Source: Phenylobacterium sp.
Lineage (GTDB): Bacteria; Pseudomonadota; Alphaproteobacteria; Caulobacterales; Caulobacteraceae
Direction of reading: 5' to 3'
DNA length: 64,000 bases
Assembly (NCBI GenBank): GCA_017991675.1
Contig: JAGOQB010000002.1
Span: 248,001-312,000, forward strand
Under the pieces are notes generated by a model that saw only the letters and a list, made by a program, of their open reading frames with translations, was not told the origin of the DNA and ran no database searches. Each line of letters opens with the position of its first letter. Within the stretch, counting starts at the first letter, position 1. Shown in pieces: positions 32,053 to 43,252 of the stretch. The position numbers and the translations under genes are program-made.

Positions 32053-33288
32053 CTAGAACGGGACCTCCGGCGCAGTCGGCTGGGCTGCGGGCGTCGACGG
32101 CGCAGCGGGGCTCGCCGGCGGACGGCTGGTGGTCGCCGGTCGCGGGGCGGCGGGCCGGGGCGCAGGCGTCGCCGCTGGGCGGGACGCGGCAGGTCGCGCC
32201 GGCGCGGGCGCGGGCGTCGTGGTGGGCGTCGCCGGTCGAGCGGCCGCCGGAACCTGCGTCGCGGGCCGGGCGGCGGCCGGAGCCGGGGCGGTCGTCGCGG
32301 GCCGGGGCTTGGCCGCCGCGGCAGGAGCGGCTGCGGCCGGAGCGGCTGCAGCAGGCGCCGTCGAGGTCACCCCGACCACCGGCGGCGGATTGGCCGGCGG
32401 CGGCACGGGCATGCGGTTCAGTTCGGCGGCCGCCGCCGCGGCGAGCTGCGAGAAGTCCTGGAACAGCATGACCTGCACGAAGTCGACCGGCGCGGCGTCC
32501 GAGGCCAGCACCGCCCGCCAGCGGCCGTCCAGGCCCTTGACCGCGACGCCGACCGGCAGGCCGCGCGGCAGCACCCCGCCGTCGCCGGAGGTGACGATGC
32601 GGTCGCCCTGCTTCACCGGGTCCTGGCCGCGCAGGTATTCGAGCCGAGGATTGGGGCCGCCGTCGCCAGCCAGGATGGCGCGGGCGTTGGTGCGGTCGAT
32701 CATCACCGGCGTGCGCGAGGCGATGTCGGTCAGCAGAAGGATGCGGCTGGCGCCGTCGGTCACCCCGATGACGCGCCCGACCAGGCCGTTCTCGCTCATC
32801 ACCGGGTTGCCCGGCTGGATGCCCTTTTCCTTGCCGGCGTTGGCCAGGCGGGTGTTGGAGAACGGCCCCCTCGCCTCGCTCACCGTGCGGGCGGCGACCA
32901 TCGGGATCGGCGGGTCGGTCTTCAGGCCCAGCAGGGCCTTGTAGCGGTCGTTGGTGTCGCGCAGGGCCAGGGCGGCCGTTCGCCACTCGCTCGCCTCGCG
33001 CAGCTCTTCCTTAAGGCGGCGGTTCTCGGAGACGGCGAAGAAGTAGCCGCGGACGCCGTCGACGCCGGCGCCGATCCACTCGCCCGGCGTCGCCAGCACG
33101 CCGGTCACCGGCGCGGCGATCGCGTCGCCGACCTTGCGCGTGGCGCCATAGGCCTCGGTCTGGAAGGTCTCGCGGCGGTCCGACAGCAGCAGCACCAGGG
33201 CCACGACCATGGCGACGACCAGCGCGACCCCGGCCGTCCAGGCCAAGGGCACCTTCAGTTCGCCAAACGGGTTCTCGCGCAGCGCCAC
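32053..33288 (-). CDS. mreC: rod shape-determining protein MreC with long C-terminal tail
   Basis: A 411-residue protein starting at GTG 33288. A membrane anchor lies at about 14-36, a coiled coil at about 75-110 (ENRRLKEELREASEW) and the beta-barrel MreC core at about 125-275. From about residue 285 a low-complexity Ala/Pro/Thr-rich tail of roughly 120 residues runs to the end. MreC in E. coli lacks such a tail; extensions of this kind occur in Caulobacter relatives. MreC bridges MreB to the periplasmic wall enzymes. The gap to mreB is 63 bases. Confidence 0.94.
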   Translation of the reverse strand: MALRENPFGELKVPLAWTAGVALVVAMVVALVLLLSDRRETFQTEAYGATRKVGDAIAAPVTGVLATPGEWIGAGVDGVRGYFFAVSENRRLKEELREASEWRTAALALRDTNDRYKALLGLKTDPPIPMVAARTVSEARGPFSNTRLANAGKEKGIQPGNPVMSENGLVGRVIGVTDGASRILLLTDIASRTPVMIDRTNARAILAGDGGPNPRLEYLRGQDPVKQGDRIVTSGDGGVLPRGLPVGVAVKGLDGRWRAVLASDAAPVDFVQVMLFQDFSQLAAAAAAELNRMPVPPPANPPPVVGVTSTAPAAAAPAAAAPAAAAKPRPATTAPAPAAARPATQVPAAARPATPTTTPAPAPARPAASRPAATPAPRPAAPRPATTSRPPASPAAPSTPAAQPTAPEVPF

Positions 33289-33351
33289 CTGAACCTGCTC
33301 GCCCTAGAGGCGCAGCCTGGGAGCCCTCCCCCAGACCGCGACTCGGCAATA

Positions 33352-34539
<1,188 letters not shown>

Positions 34540-34627
34540 TCAAGGCTTAATGAGTGGTCTGTGATTTCGCGTCGCACGTGTACAGGGGGACGCGCCCGAG
34601 GGAGCCGTCCAATGATGGGGGATGGGT

Positions 34628-36058
34628 TCAAACCGTCGCTGAAATCGGGGCGGAAATACGGCAGCGCAATCCGGACTCCTGGAAGTCGACCTCGACCTGG
34701 CCGCTGAGTTCACGTTCGACCGCGCCCTTGATGAAGCGCAGGCCAAAGCCGCGGCGCAGCGGATGCGACGGCGGCGGCGGACCGTCGGTCTCGCGCCACT
34801 CCAGGAACAGGAAGTCCCCCACCCGCGTCCAGTGCACCAGCAGGCGGCCCTGCGGCGAGGACAGCGCCCCGTGCCGCGCGGCGTTGGTCGCCAACTCGTG
34901 CAGCGCCATGGCGAAGGTCACCGAGGCGCGGGTCGAAAGCTGGACCGAGGGCCCTTCGCAGATGGCGACGTCCGGACCGTAGGGCGCCAGCACGCCCGCG
35001 ACGATGTCGCCCAGGTCCGCGGTCTCCCACCGCCGCTCGGCCAGCCGGTTATGGGCGCCCGACAGCGCCATCAGCCGCGCCTCGAACGCCTGACGCATCC
35101 CGGCCGGGTCGCCGACGTCGTGGAAGCTGTGGGCGGCCAGCGACTGCACCGTGGCCAGGGTGTTCTTCACCCGGTGGTTCAGTTCGTCGAGCAGGGTCTT
35201 CTGCAGGTCCTCGGCGCGTTTGCGCTCGGTGATGTCGACCAGCATGTTGATCGCCCCGACCAGTTCGCCGTCAGCCCCGCTGAGCGGGGTCGGGTAGGCC
35301 AGCAGGGCGCCGCGGCTGCCGTCCGGCCGCTCGAAGATCACCTCGGCTCCGGCGATCTGACGACGCTCACGCAGGGCGATCGCCATTGGGCAGTTCTCGG
35401 CCGCCAGCGACGCGCCGTCGGCGTCGTAGAGCCGGTAGGCCCCGGACCAGCGGTCATGGCCGATCTTCGGCTCGCGGCCCCACAAGGTCACGGCGGCGTG
35501 GTTGTAGCTGAGGATCCGGCCCTCGGAATCGGTCTGGTAGGTGGCGATCGGCGAGGTCTGGACCACCCGCTGGGTCCAGGCCTGGCGATTGCGCAGCATC
35601 TCGCGCGCCTGGCGCAGTTCGGTGACGTCCTGCAGGCTGTTGACCGCGCCCATCAGGCGACCGGCCTCGTCGAACAGCGGCTCGACATTGGCCAGCAGAT
35701 GACTGCGCCGCCCATCGAGGTGGAGGATGATCACCTCGCGGTCCTTGACCGGCGCGCCGGTCGCCAGCGCCACAGCGACCGGCGATTGCTCGGCCGACAT
35801 CGGGCTGCCGTCGGAATGGAAGGAGCGTTCGAACGGCGCGCGGCCTCCCGGAGCCGGCGGCTTGCCGCCCCACATCTCGACCGCACGGCTGTTGAACTGG
35901 ATCACCGCGCCCTTGCGGTCGCAGACATAGACGCCGATCGGCAGCCGCTCGAGCAGGCCCTCCCAGGTGTGGAAGGCGCGCCGAAGCAGGACCTCGGCGG
36001 CGGCCGCCCGACCGGACAGTCCCGCCTCACCCACCGGAGTTCCCCCGACATCGTACAT
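34628..36058 (-). CDS. PAS-PAS sensor histidine kinase, HWE family
   Basis: A 476-residue soluble kinase with no membrane segment. Two PAS domains (about 35-147 and 165-280) precede the HWE core: ELNHRVKNTLATVQ with phospho-acceptor His295, HELATNAARHGAL near 386-398 and LEWRETDGPP near 419-428. The His and the WxE-type motif define the HWE class, common in alphaproteobacteria and often acting in light, redox or general-stress signalling. No response regulator gene is adjacent, so the partner is unknown. No cysteine anchor for a flavin is seen in either PAS domain. Confidence 0.9.
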   Translation of the reverse strand: MYDVGGTPVGEAGLSGRAAAAEVLLRRAFHTWEGLLERLPIGVYVCDRKGAVIQFNSRAVEMWGGKPPAPGGRAPFERSFHSDGSPMSAEQSPVAVALATGAPVKDREVIILHLDGRRSHLLANVEPLFDEAGRLMGAVNSLQDVTELRQAREMLRNRQAWTQRVVQTSPIATYQTDSEGRILSYNHAAVTLWGREPKIGHDRWSGAYRLYDADGASLAAENCPMAIALRERRQIAGAEVIFERPDGSRGALLAYPTPLSGADGELVGAINMLVDITERKRAEDLQKTLLDELNHRVKNTLATVQSLAAHSFHDVGDPAGMRQAFEARLMALSGAHNRLAERRWETADLGDIVAGVLAPYGPDVAICEGPSVQLSTRASVTFAMALHELATNAARHGALSSPQGRLLVHWTRVGDFLFLEWRETDGPPPPSHPLRRGFGLRFIKGAVERELSGQVEVDFQESGLRCRISAPISATV

Positions 36059-36256
36059 GTCGCCGCCCGCTACTGTGCATTTGGGGCCTCAAATCAGTCA
36101 GCGTTCCAGATTGTTCCGTCGAGTCGGCCACATTGACGACTCTGCTGTGGACGAAGCGTGGACTGTTTCCCGCGCGCTACAGCCAAGCAGCAACCCCAGG
36201 TCTACAAAGGCCGTTTCGTCTACCGGCCGTGAGGGCCGAACGTCGTGTGCACGAAG

Positions 36257-37783
<1,527 letters not shown>

Positions 37784-37815
37784 GCGCGGGGCGCGAAACG
37801 CCGTAAGTCTGCGGC

Positions 37816-38169
37816 ATGCAGAAAGTGATCACCTGGGCCGGCCGCGGGGCCCTTCTCGTCGTGCTGGCGGTGTGCGTCGTCGGCGCCCTGGACCCGCACT
37901 ACAACGCCAAGAAGTGGGCGCCGCCGGCCGATGCGGTGATGCACATCATCTACGGCTACTTGCTGACAGTGCTGTCGATCCTGGCGCTGCCGAAGATCAA
38001 GCCCTGGAAGATCGGCGGCGTCTACCTGGCGCTGGGCGCGGGGCTGGAGCTGGGCCAGATCCTGGGCGTGGTGTCGGGCTCCTTCCAGTGGAAGGACCTG
38101 GTCTCCAACGTCGCCGGGGTGATCGCCGCCCTCTTCCCGATGTGGCTGGCGCGCCGCAAGCCGCGCTAG
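37816..38169 (+). CDS. VanZ-like small membrane protein
   Basis: A 117-residue protein with three to four hydrophobic helices. PADAVMHIIYGYLLTVLSIL, GAGLELGQILGVVSGSFQWKD and the closing DLVSNVAGVIAAL follow the VanZ-like pattern (His in helix 2, E..Q in helix 3, D..N.G near the end). The function of chromosomal VanZ-like proteins is poorly known. It follows the ABC-F gene by 32 bases and overlaps the convergent modA by four bases. Confidence 0.75.
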   Translation: MQKVITWAGRGALLVVLAVCVVGALDPHYNAKKWAPPADAVMHIIYGYLLTVLSILALPKIKPWKIGGVYLALGAGLELGQILGVVSGSFQWKDLVSNVAGVIAALFPMWLARRKPR

Positions 38170-38921
38170 CGCAGCACCGTGAAGCCGTACTTGCGGAACA
38201 CGGCCGCGGCCTTAGGCGTGCGCATGAAGGCCAGGAACTTGGCCGCATCCGGGTTCTTCGAGCTGGCTACCACGGCGGCCGGATAGACGATCTTCGGGTG
38301 CGAGCCGTCCGGGAACAGGCCGACGATGCGGACCTTCGGCTCCACCTTGGCGTCGGTGTCGTAGACGATCCCCAGCGGGGTCTCGCCACGGGCCACGAAC
38401 TGCAGGGCGGCGCGGACGTTCTCGGCCTGGACCAGCTTGCCCGAGACGCCGTCCCAGACGCCGAGCGCGGTCAGCGAGGCCTTCGCATACTTGCCGGCCG
38501 GCACGTCGGGGCCGGCGACCGCCAGCCGCCCGGAGCCCAGGGCCTTGGCCAGCGGCATGCCCTTGGCGACCTTGAGCGCCACCTTGGAGTCGGCCGGCGC
38601 GATCAGGGCCAGGCGGTTGGTCAGCAAGTCGCGGCGGCTGGCCGCGACGATCAGCTTGCGATCGGCCAGGTAGTTCATCCAGTCGCTGTCGGCCGAGACA
38701 TAGACGTCGGCCGGCGCGCCCTGCTCGATCTGGCGGGCGATGGCCGAGGAGGCCGCATAGGAGAACCGCGCCTGACCACCGGCCTTCTCGTACTCGGCCC
38801 CGACCTCGTCGAGGGCGTTCTTCAGCGAGGCGGCGGCGAAGACGGTGACCGGAGCGGCATGGGCCGCGGTCGCCATCAGCGACGCGACCAGCAGCGCTGT
38901 GATCCAACGAAGCAGCTTCAT
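38166..38921 (-). CDS. modA: molybdate ABC transporter substrate-binding protein
   Basis: A 251-residue periplasmic protein with signal peptide (about 1-23, ending AHA). VTVFAAASLKNALDEVG is the ModA oxyanion-binding start, followed by ASSAIARQIEQGAPADVYVSA and later ETPLGIVYDTDA, all typical of ModA. It binds molybdate or tungstate and normally delivers it to ModB/ModC, but neither gene is in this operon or window. It is the last gene of a receptor-modE-small protein-modA operon. Confidence 0.94.
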   Translation of the reverse strand: MKLLRWITALLVASLMATAAHAAPVTVFAAASLKNALDEVGAEYEKAGGQARFSYAASSAIARQIEQGAPADVYVSADSDWMNYLADRKLIVAASRRDLLTNRLALIAPADSKVALKVAKGMPLAKALGSGRLAVAGPDVPAGKYAKASLTALGVWDGVSGKLVQAENVRAALQFVARGETPLGIVYDTDAKVEPKVRIVGLFPDGSHPKIVYPAAVVASSKNPDAAKFLAFMRTPKAAAVFRKYGFTVLR

Positions 38922-38933
38922 GACTGCGAGCTC

Positions 38934-39443
38934 CTAGTGCTTGTGCTCGCCGGCGACCGGCGCGGTGTTGGCGAGGCGGATGACCTCGATGGTCTCGACC
39001 ATGCGGGCCGAACGGGCGGGCCGCAGATCGTCTTCGACGACGATGCGGAAGGGGCCGTCCTCCTTGAGCGGGCCGGAGGCGTCGCGGCCGGCCAGGATGA
39101 TCCTGCCCTTGCGGGTGCCGGGGTCGGTCTCGGCCAGGCCAAACACCACCTGATAGCCGTCCTTGGCGGTGACGCGGATGACGGTGGCCAGCTCGGGGCC
39201 GCGGACGGCCTTGCCGCTGGCCGCGCCGACCCGCGCGACGACGTCGGCGAGCGGCGCGCCTTCGAAGGTCGAGGTCTTGCCGTGGTGAGTGACGGTCAGC
39301 TTGACCTGCGGCAGGGCGGCGAGGTCCGCCGCTGACAGGCTGGCGCTCTGCCCATCCGGTCCCTTGAGGGCCACGCTCTGGGCCAGGGCGGGCCCGGCCA
39401 GCGAGAGGGCGGCGAGCACAGTGATCAGGGATAGCGTGCGCAT
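38934..39443 (-). CDS. cysteine-free periplasmic protein related to the molybdopterin-binding oxidoreductase domain
   Basis: A 169-residue protein with a clear signal peptide (about 1-21, ending ALAQ). The mature domain shows SLSAADLAALPQVKLTV, FEGAPLADVVARVG, ITAKDGYQVVFGLAE-like and DDLRPARSARMVETIEVI, resembling the small sulfite-oxidase-type Moco domains found in proteobacteria. It contains no cysteine, so the Mo-ligating Cys of catalytic members is absent. It ends in His-Lys-His. It sits between modE and modA (12-base gap to modA), which suggests a role in molybdenum binding or handling rather than catalysis; that is inference. Confidence 0.75.
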   Translation of the reverse strand: MRTLSLITVLAALSLAGPALAQSVALKGPDGQSASLSAADLAALPQVKLTVTHHGKTSTFEGAPLADVVARVGAASGKAVRGPELATVIRVTAKDGYQVVFGLAETDPGTRKGRIILAGRDASGPLKEDGPFRIVVEDDLRPARSARMVETIEVIRLANTAPVAGEHKH

Positions 39444-39452
39444 CGGCGCCTC

Positions 39453-40244
39453 CTATTCGACGGCCAGGATGACGTGGGGCGCCTTGACCAGGGCGGTGAC
39501 GGCGTCGCCGGCCGCCAATTGCATGATCTCGGCGCTCTCGCGGGTGATGGTGGCGACCAGGGTCTTGCCGTCGGCCAGCGCCAGGCTGATCTCGCTGCTG
39601 ACCGCGCCGTCCTCGCGGCGCAGAACCTGCGTGCGCAGCTGGTTGCGCGCGGAGGTCACCAGCCCCTCCCCCTTGGCCAGGACGACAAAGCTGGACTTGA
39701 TCAGGGCGATGGCCGGCTTGCCGACCGCCAGGCCCAGGTCCTCGACGCTCTGGCGGGTGACGACCGAGACGATCTCGACCCCGTCGGCGACACTGAGCGT
39801 GACTTCGGAATTCACCGCGCCGGGGGTGATGTCGCTGACCACCCCGCGCAGGGCGTTGCGTGCGCTGGTCTTCATGCCGAGACTCCAGAAAAGGCCCCCG
39901 AGATCGTCGCCGCCGAGACCGGCCTCGATGCGCGCCAGGGCGGCGGCGAGCTCGGCCTCGACCTTGTGGAAGGCGGCGATCACAGCCAGGCCGCGATCGG
40001 TGACCTGGGCCGCCCCGCCCGACCGGCCGCCGGGCTGGGCCGCGATCAGCGGCGCGTCGAACAGGTTGTTGAGCGCCTGCACCCCGTCCCAGGCGCCCTT
40101 GTAGCTGAGGCCCAGGCGCTTGGCCGCGGCGCTGATCGAGCCGAGCTCGGCCACCGCCTCGAGCAGGGCGATGCGCTCGGCCCCGACGCGGCTGGCGCCG
40201 CGGCGAAGGAACAGGGCTGCGTCCAGGGAGCCGTCGGCGCTCAT
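39453..40244 (-). CDS. modE: ModE-type molybdate-responsive regulator with two TOBE domains
   Basis: 263 residues from ATG 40244 (MSADGSLDAALF), chosen because a longer frame would run into the receptor gene. Residues 20-115 are the LysR-like winged helix (LLEAVAELGSISAAAKRLGL, SYKGAWDGVQALN). Two Mop/TOBE repeats follow, beginning TSARNALRGVV (about 126) and TSARNQLRTQV (about 198). In E. coli the molybdate-loaded dimer represses modABC. Here the gene starts 2 bases after the TonB receptor stop, and a ModE-like box lies before that receptor, so autoregulation of the whole operon is likely. Confidence 0.93.
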   Translation of the reverse strand: MSADGSLDAALFLRRGASRVGAERIALLEAVAELGSISAAAKRLGLSYKGAWDGVQALNNLFDAPLIAAQPGGRSGGAAQVTDRGLAVIAAFHKVEAELAAALARIEAGLGGDDLGGLFWSLGMKTSARNALRGVVSDITPGAVNSEVTLSVADGVEIVSVVTRQSVEDLGLAVGKPAIALIKSSFVVLAKGEGLVTSARNQLRTQVLRREDGAVSSEISLALADGKTLVATITRESAEIMQLAAGDAVTALVKAPHVILAVE

Positions 40245-40246
40245 GC

Positions 40247-42283
40247 TTAGAGCCTCATGCGGAGGTCGGCGAAGAAGCTGCGCCCCTCCTCCGGGAAGCC
40301 GTCGACCAGCTGATAGTTCTGGTCGAACAGGTTGCGGCCGCCGACCACCAGGTCGATCTTCGGCGTGATCGCCCACTGCACCGACAGGTTGGTCAGGACG
40401 TAGTCCCCGGTCTTGTAGAAGCGCGGCGGATTGATCGCCGAGCTGGAGGTCACCGTCCAGCGATTGCTGGCGGCCTCGACGGTCGGGGTGATCCGGACCG
40501 TGTCGGTCACCTTCCAGTCGACATAGGCGAACAGCTTGTGGTCGGGCACGCCCTGCGGCTTGAACGCGGCGTTGGTCGGATCGGTCAGCTCGCGGCGGAT
40601 GTAGGTGTAGTTGCCGCCCAGCTGGATGGCGTCGGTCAGGTCGGCGGTCAGCGCCAGCTCGGCCCCGTAATACTCGCCGTCGCCGGCGTTACGGGTCTGG
40701 TTCACGGTCCCGAACGGCGGGCCGAGCGCCACCGGCACCTGGATCAGGGCGTCCTGGATGTCGCTATAGAACACTGCGCCCGAGACGTTCACCCGCGAAA
40801 CCTGGGCCTGGCCGCCCAGCTCGAAGCTGGTGGCGCGCTCGGGCTTCACGTTTGGATTGGGAATGGCCGTGCCGAACCGCGAAGAGAACCGTTCGAACAG
40901 GGTCGGAAAGCGGGTGCGGGAGGACACGCTGGCGTGCAGCGAGGCCGCCTCGCTCACCTGCCAGCGCGCGGCGGCCTGCCAGTTCCAGGCGTCGTCGTCG
41001 GTCAGCGGATAGTAGACGAACTTGCCGGCGTTGAAGTCTTCCGCCCGGCTCAGGTCGCGCCAGTCGTAGGAGACGCCCAGCACGACATCCAAGGTCTCGC
41101 CGAAGGTCTGGGTGTCCTCCAGCGCCAGCGAACCGGTCGTCTCGGTGGTGGTCTGGCGCGGCTCGACCTGGGCCGGTCTGAAGCTCTGCTGCCACTCGAC
41201 GTGGCGATCCTTACGGTAGTAGGCGGCCACCTTCAGCGTATTGGAGGTCCCCAGATCGACGCCGAGTTCGACGTTCCCCCCATAGGCCTCGTCGTCATAG
41301 TACGAGCGGAAGGCGCGGCCGAGGGTCTGGCTGGCCTGGGACGCGTTGTCGTGCGCAAACAGCCCGTTCTCGAAGGTGTTGCGGTAGAGCCGGGTCTTCA
41401 GCGTCGCGTTGCCGGCGATCTTCGTCGAGGTCAGGAACGACAGGCTGTCGATGTTCCAGAACGGCCAGCTCCAGTAGCGGGTGCTGGCGGTGTCGGTCAC
41501 GTGATAGGGCGCGTTCTTCGAGCCCTCCTGACGGGTGAAGTTGATCGAGTACTCGTCGGTGTCATTGGGGGTCAGGCCGGCCTTGAGGTTGACGCGCCAA
41601 TCCTCGCTGTTCGAGCGCCCCCGCTCGCCGCCGTCCTCCAGGACCGTCCGCCTGAAGTCGTCGGAGAGGCTGAAGTGGTCGCGCTCGTACTTCGCGCCGC
41701 TGACCTGCAGGTAGTAGAGATCCTGGCGCGTGCCGATCCGGCCCGAGACCGTGTAGGCGTTGTAGGCTCCGTCGCCGTCGAGATTGACGCCCGCGCGCAG
41801 CTCGCCATCGAGCGCCTGGGTCGGCTTGCGGGTGACGAGGTTGATCGCCCCGCCCACGCCGCCGGGGCCGTCGAGCACCGAGACGTAGCCCTTGGAAATC
41901 TGGATCTGCGACAGGTCGGCGGTCAGGAAGCGGCCGAAGTCGATGCGGTTGTCGGCCGGCAGAAACACCCGCACGCCGTCGATCGACAGCGTGGTCTGGA
42001 AGCGGTCGAAGCCGCGCACGAAGATCAGCCGCTCGTTGCGCGAGCCGCCGGAATTGCCGGCGATGACGCCGGGCGCGAGATCCAGGGCGCGGTCGAGGCT
42101 GACCTTGTCGAAGCGGCGGAGGTCTTCGGAGCCGATGACCGAGCCGCCGATCAGTTCGCCGCCGCGAGTGCGCGCGGTCACCTGCAGTTCGCCAAGGGTA
42201 TAGGCGTCGTCGGGTTGGGCGGCCAAGGCCGCGGTCGGCGCGGCCAGCGCCAGAAGCACTACAAGACGTCGCAACAGATCCAC
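40247..42283 (-). CDS. TonB-dependent outer-membrane receptor in the molybdate operon
   Basis: A 678-residue receptor. The signal peptide is about 1-22 (ending ALAAQ), a TonB-box-like LGELQVTA follows at about 30, the plug domain spans about 50-165 (ALDLAPGVIAGNSGG, LIFVRGFDRFQTTLSIDGVR, VLDGPGGVGGAINLVTRK), and the rest is the 22-strand barrel. It is the first gene of an operon with modE and modA and is preceded by a ModE-box-like repeat. The inferred substrate is therefore molybdate, tungstate or an organic chelate of them, but the sequence alone would only say siderophore-type receptor. Confidence 0.92.
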   Translation of the reverse strand: MDLLRRLVVLLALAAPTAALAAQPDDAYTLGELQVTARTRGGELIGGSVIGSEDLRRFDKVSLDRALDLAPGVIAGNSGGSRNERLIFVRGFDRFQTTLSIDGVRVFLPADNRIDFGRFLTADLSQIQISKGYVSVLDGPGGVGGAINLVTRKPTQALDGELRAGVNLDGDGAYNAYTVSGRIGTRQDLYYLQVSGAKYERDHFSLSDDFRRTVLEDGGERGRSNSEDWRVNLKAGLTPNDTDEYSINFTRQEGSKNAPYHVTDTASTRYWSWPFWNIDSLSFLTSTKIAGNATLKTRLYRNTFENGLFAHDNASQASQTLGRAFRSYYDDEAYGGNVELGVDLGTSNTLKVAAYYRKDRHVEWQQSFRPAQVEPRQTTTETTGSLALEDTQTFGETLDVVLGVSYDWRDLSRAEDFNAGKFVYYPLTDDDAWNWQAAARWQVSEAASLHASVSSRTRFPTLFERFSSRFGTAIPNPNVKPERATSFELGGQAQVSRVNVSGAVFYSDIQDALIQVPVALGPPFGTVNQTRNAGDGEYYGAELALTADLTDAIQLGGNYTYIRRELTDPTNAAFKPQGVPDHKLFAYVDWKVTDTVRITPTVEAASNRWTVTSSSAINPPRFYKTGDYVLTNLSVQWAITPKIDLVVGGRNLFDQNYQLVDGFPEEGRSFFADLRMRL

Positions 42284-42289
42284 CCCGTT

Positions 42290-42314
42290 CGTTATGAAGC
42301 ACGACTACATAACG
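42290..42314 (-). promoter_or_regulatory. putative ModE box upstream of the TonB receptor
   Basis: CGTTATG (42290-42296) and CATAACG (42308-42314) form a perfect 7-bp inverted repeat separated by 11 bases. The CGTTAT...ATAACG ends match the ends of known ModE operators. It lies 7 to 31 bases upstream of the receptor start, where a bound repressor would block transcription or initiation. Confidence 0.75.
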
Positions 42315-42352
42315 CGACTCGATGAGCAGGATCAAACGCCTTGCGGCGAAGC

Positions 42353-43231
42353 TCAGCCGAGCGCGGTCATCACCACGCCGGCGGCGGTGGCCGCGCCGCC
42401 CAGCATCTGGCGGACAGTGAGCTTTTCCTTGAACAGCCGCCGCCCCGCCGCCGCCGCGATCGGCGCCTCGATCACGCCGACGGCGCGCACCGCGCCGGCC
42501 GGAGCCATGGCCAACGCCGCGAACCAGCAGGCCGAGGCCGCCGCCCCGAAGAAGCCGGCGCCCAGCGACTGACGCCATGAGGTCAGCACGGCGCGCAGCG
42601 CCTGCGGGCGGGTGGCCCCGAGGAAGATCAGCAGGCCGATCGACTGCAGGGTCTGGGCGACGCAGACCGAGGCCGTGGCCGCGAACAGCGGATGGGTCGG
42701 ATCGAGCGCCACGCCGGCCTGGCGATAGGCGTTGAGCGTCACGCCGAAGGCCAGGCCCGAGGCCAGGCCGAACAGCGCGCCCTGCGCTGCGCCCTTCTCA
42801 GCCCCGGCCTTGGGCCAGGACAGCACCGCCAGCCCCGCCGTGGTCGCCGCCACGCCGATCCAGGCCTGGGTGGTGAGATGATCCCCGACCAGCACGCCCA
42901 TCAGCGCCGCCAGCGGCAGGGACGACTGCTGCATGAAGGTCGCCACCGCGAAGCCCGAGCGGCGCATGGCGACCAGCAGGGCCGCGGTCGCCGCCACCTG
43001 GCCCGCCGCCCCGGCGCTGACCCCCGCGGCGAAGCGCCAGGAGAAGCGGGGATCGGCGTCGGGCGTGGCCAGGGCGACCACGGCGAAGATGATCAGGGCG
43101 AACGGCAGGCCGAACAGGAAGCGCACCAGGGTCGCGCCCCACGGGCCGGCGTCGCCGACCAGGCCGCGCTGCAGGGCGTTGCGCGCGACCTGCAGCGGCG
43201 CGGCCGCCGCCGTCAGGAAAATCCAGAGCAT
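42353..43231 (-). CDS. EamA/DMT-family transporter
   Basis: A 292-residue membrane protein with ten hydrophobic segments in two homologous halves, the standard EamA/RhaT-like layout. The segment AVATFMQQSSLPLAALMGVLV in the first half and GVIEAPIAAAAGRRLF in the second correspond to the conserved repeats. It exports or imports small metabolites; the substrate is unknown. It lies upstream of the molybdate operon on the same strand but is separated by 69 bases that hold the ModE-like box. A palindromic repeat separates it from leuA. Confidence 0.85.
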   Translation of the reverse strand: MLWIFLTAAAAPLQVARNALQRGLVGDAGPWGATLVRFLFGLPFALIIFAVVALATPDADPRFSWRFAAGVSAGAAGQVAATAALLVAMRRSGFAVATFMQQSSLPLAALMGVLVGDHLTTQAWIGVAATTAGLAVLSWPKAGAEKGAAQGALFGLASGLAFGVTLNAYRQAGVALDPTHPLFAATASVCVAQTLQSIGLLIFLGATRPQALRAVLTSWRQSLGAGFFGAAASACWFAALAMAPAGAVRAVGVIEAPIAAAAGRRLFKEKLTVRQMLGGAATAAGVVMTALG

Positions 43232-43252
43232 GTCTCAACGCCCGCGCGAAAC

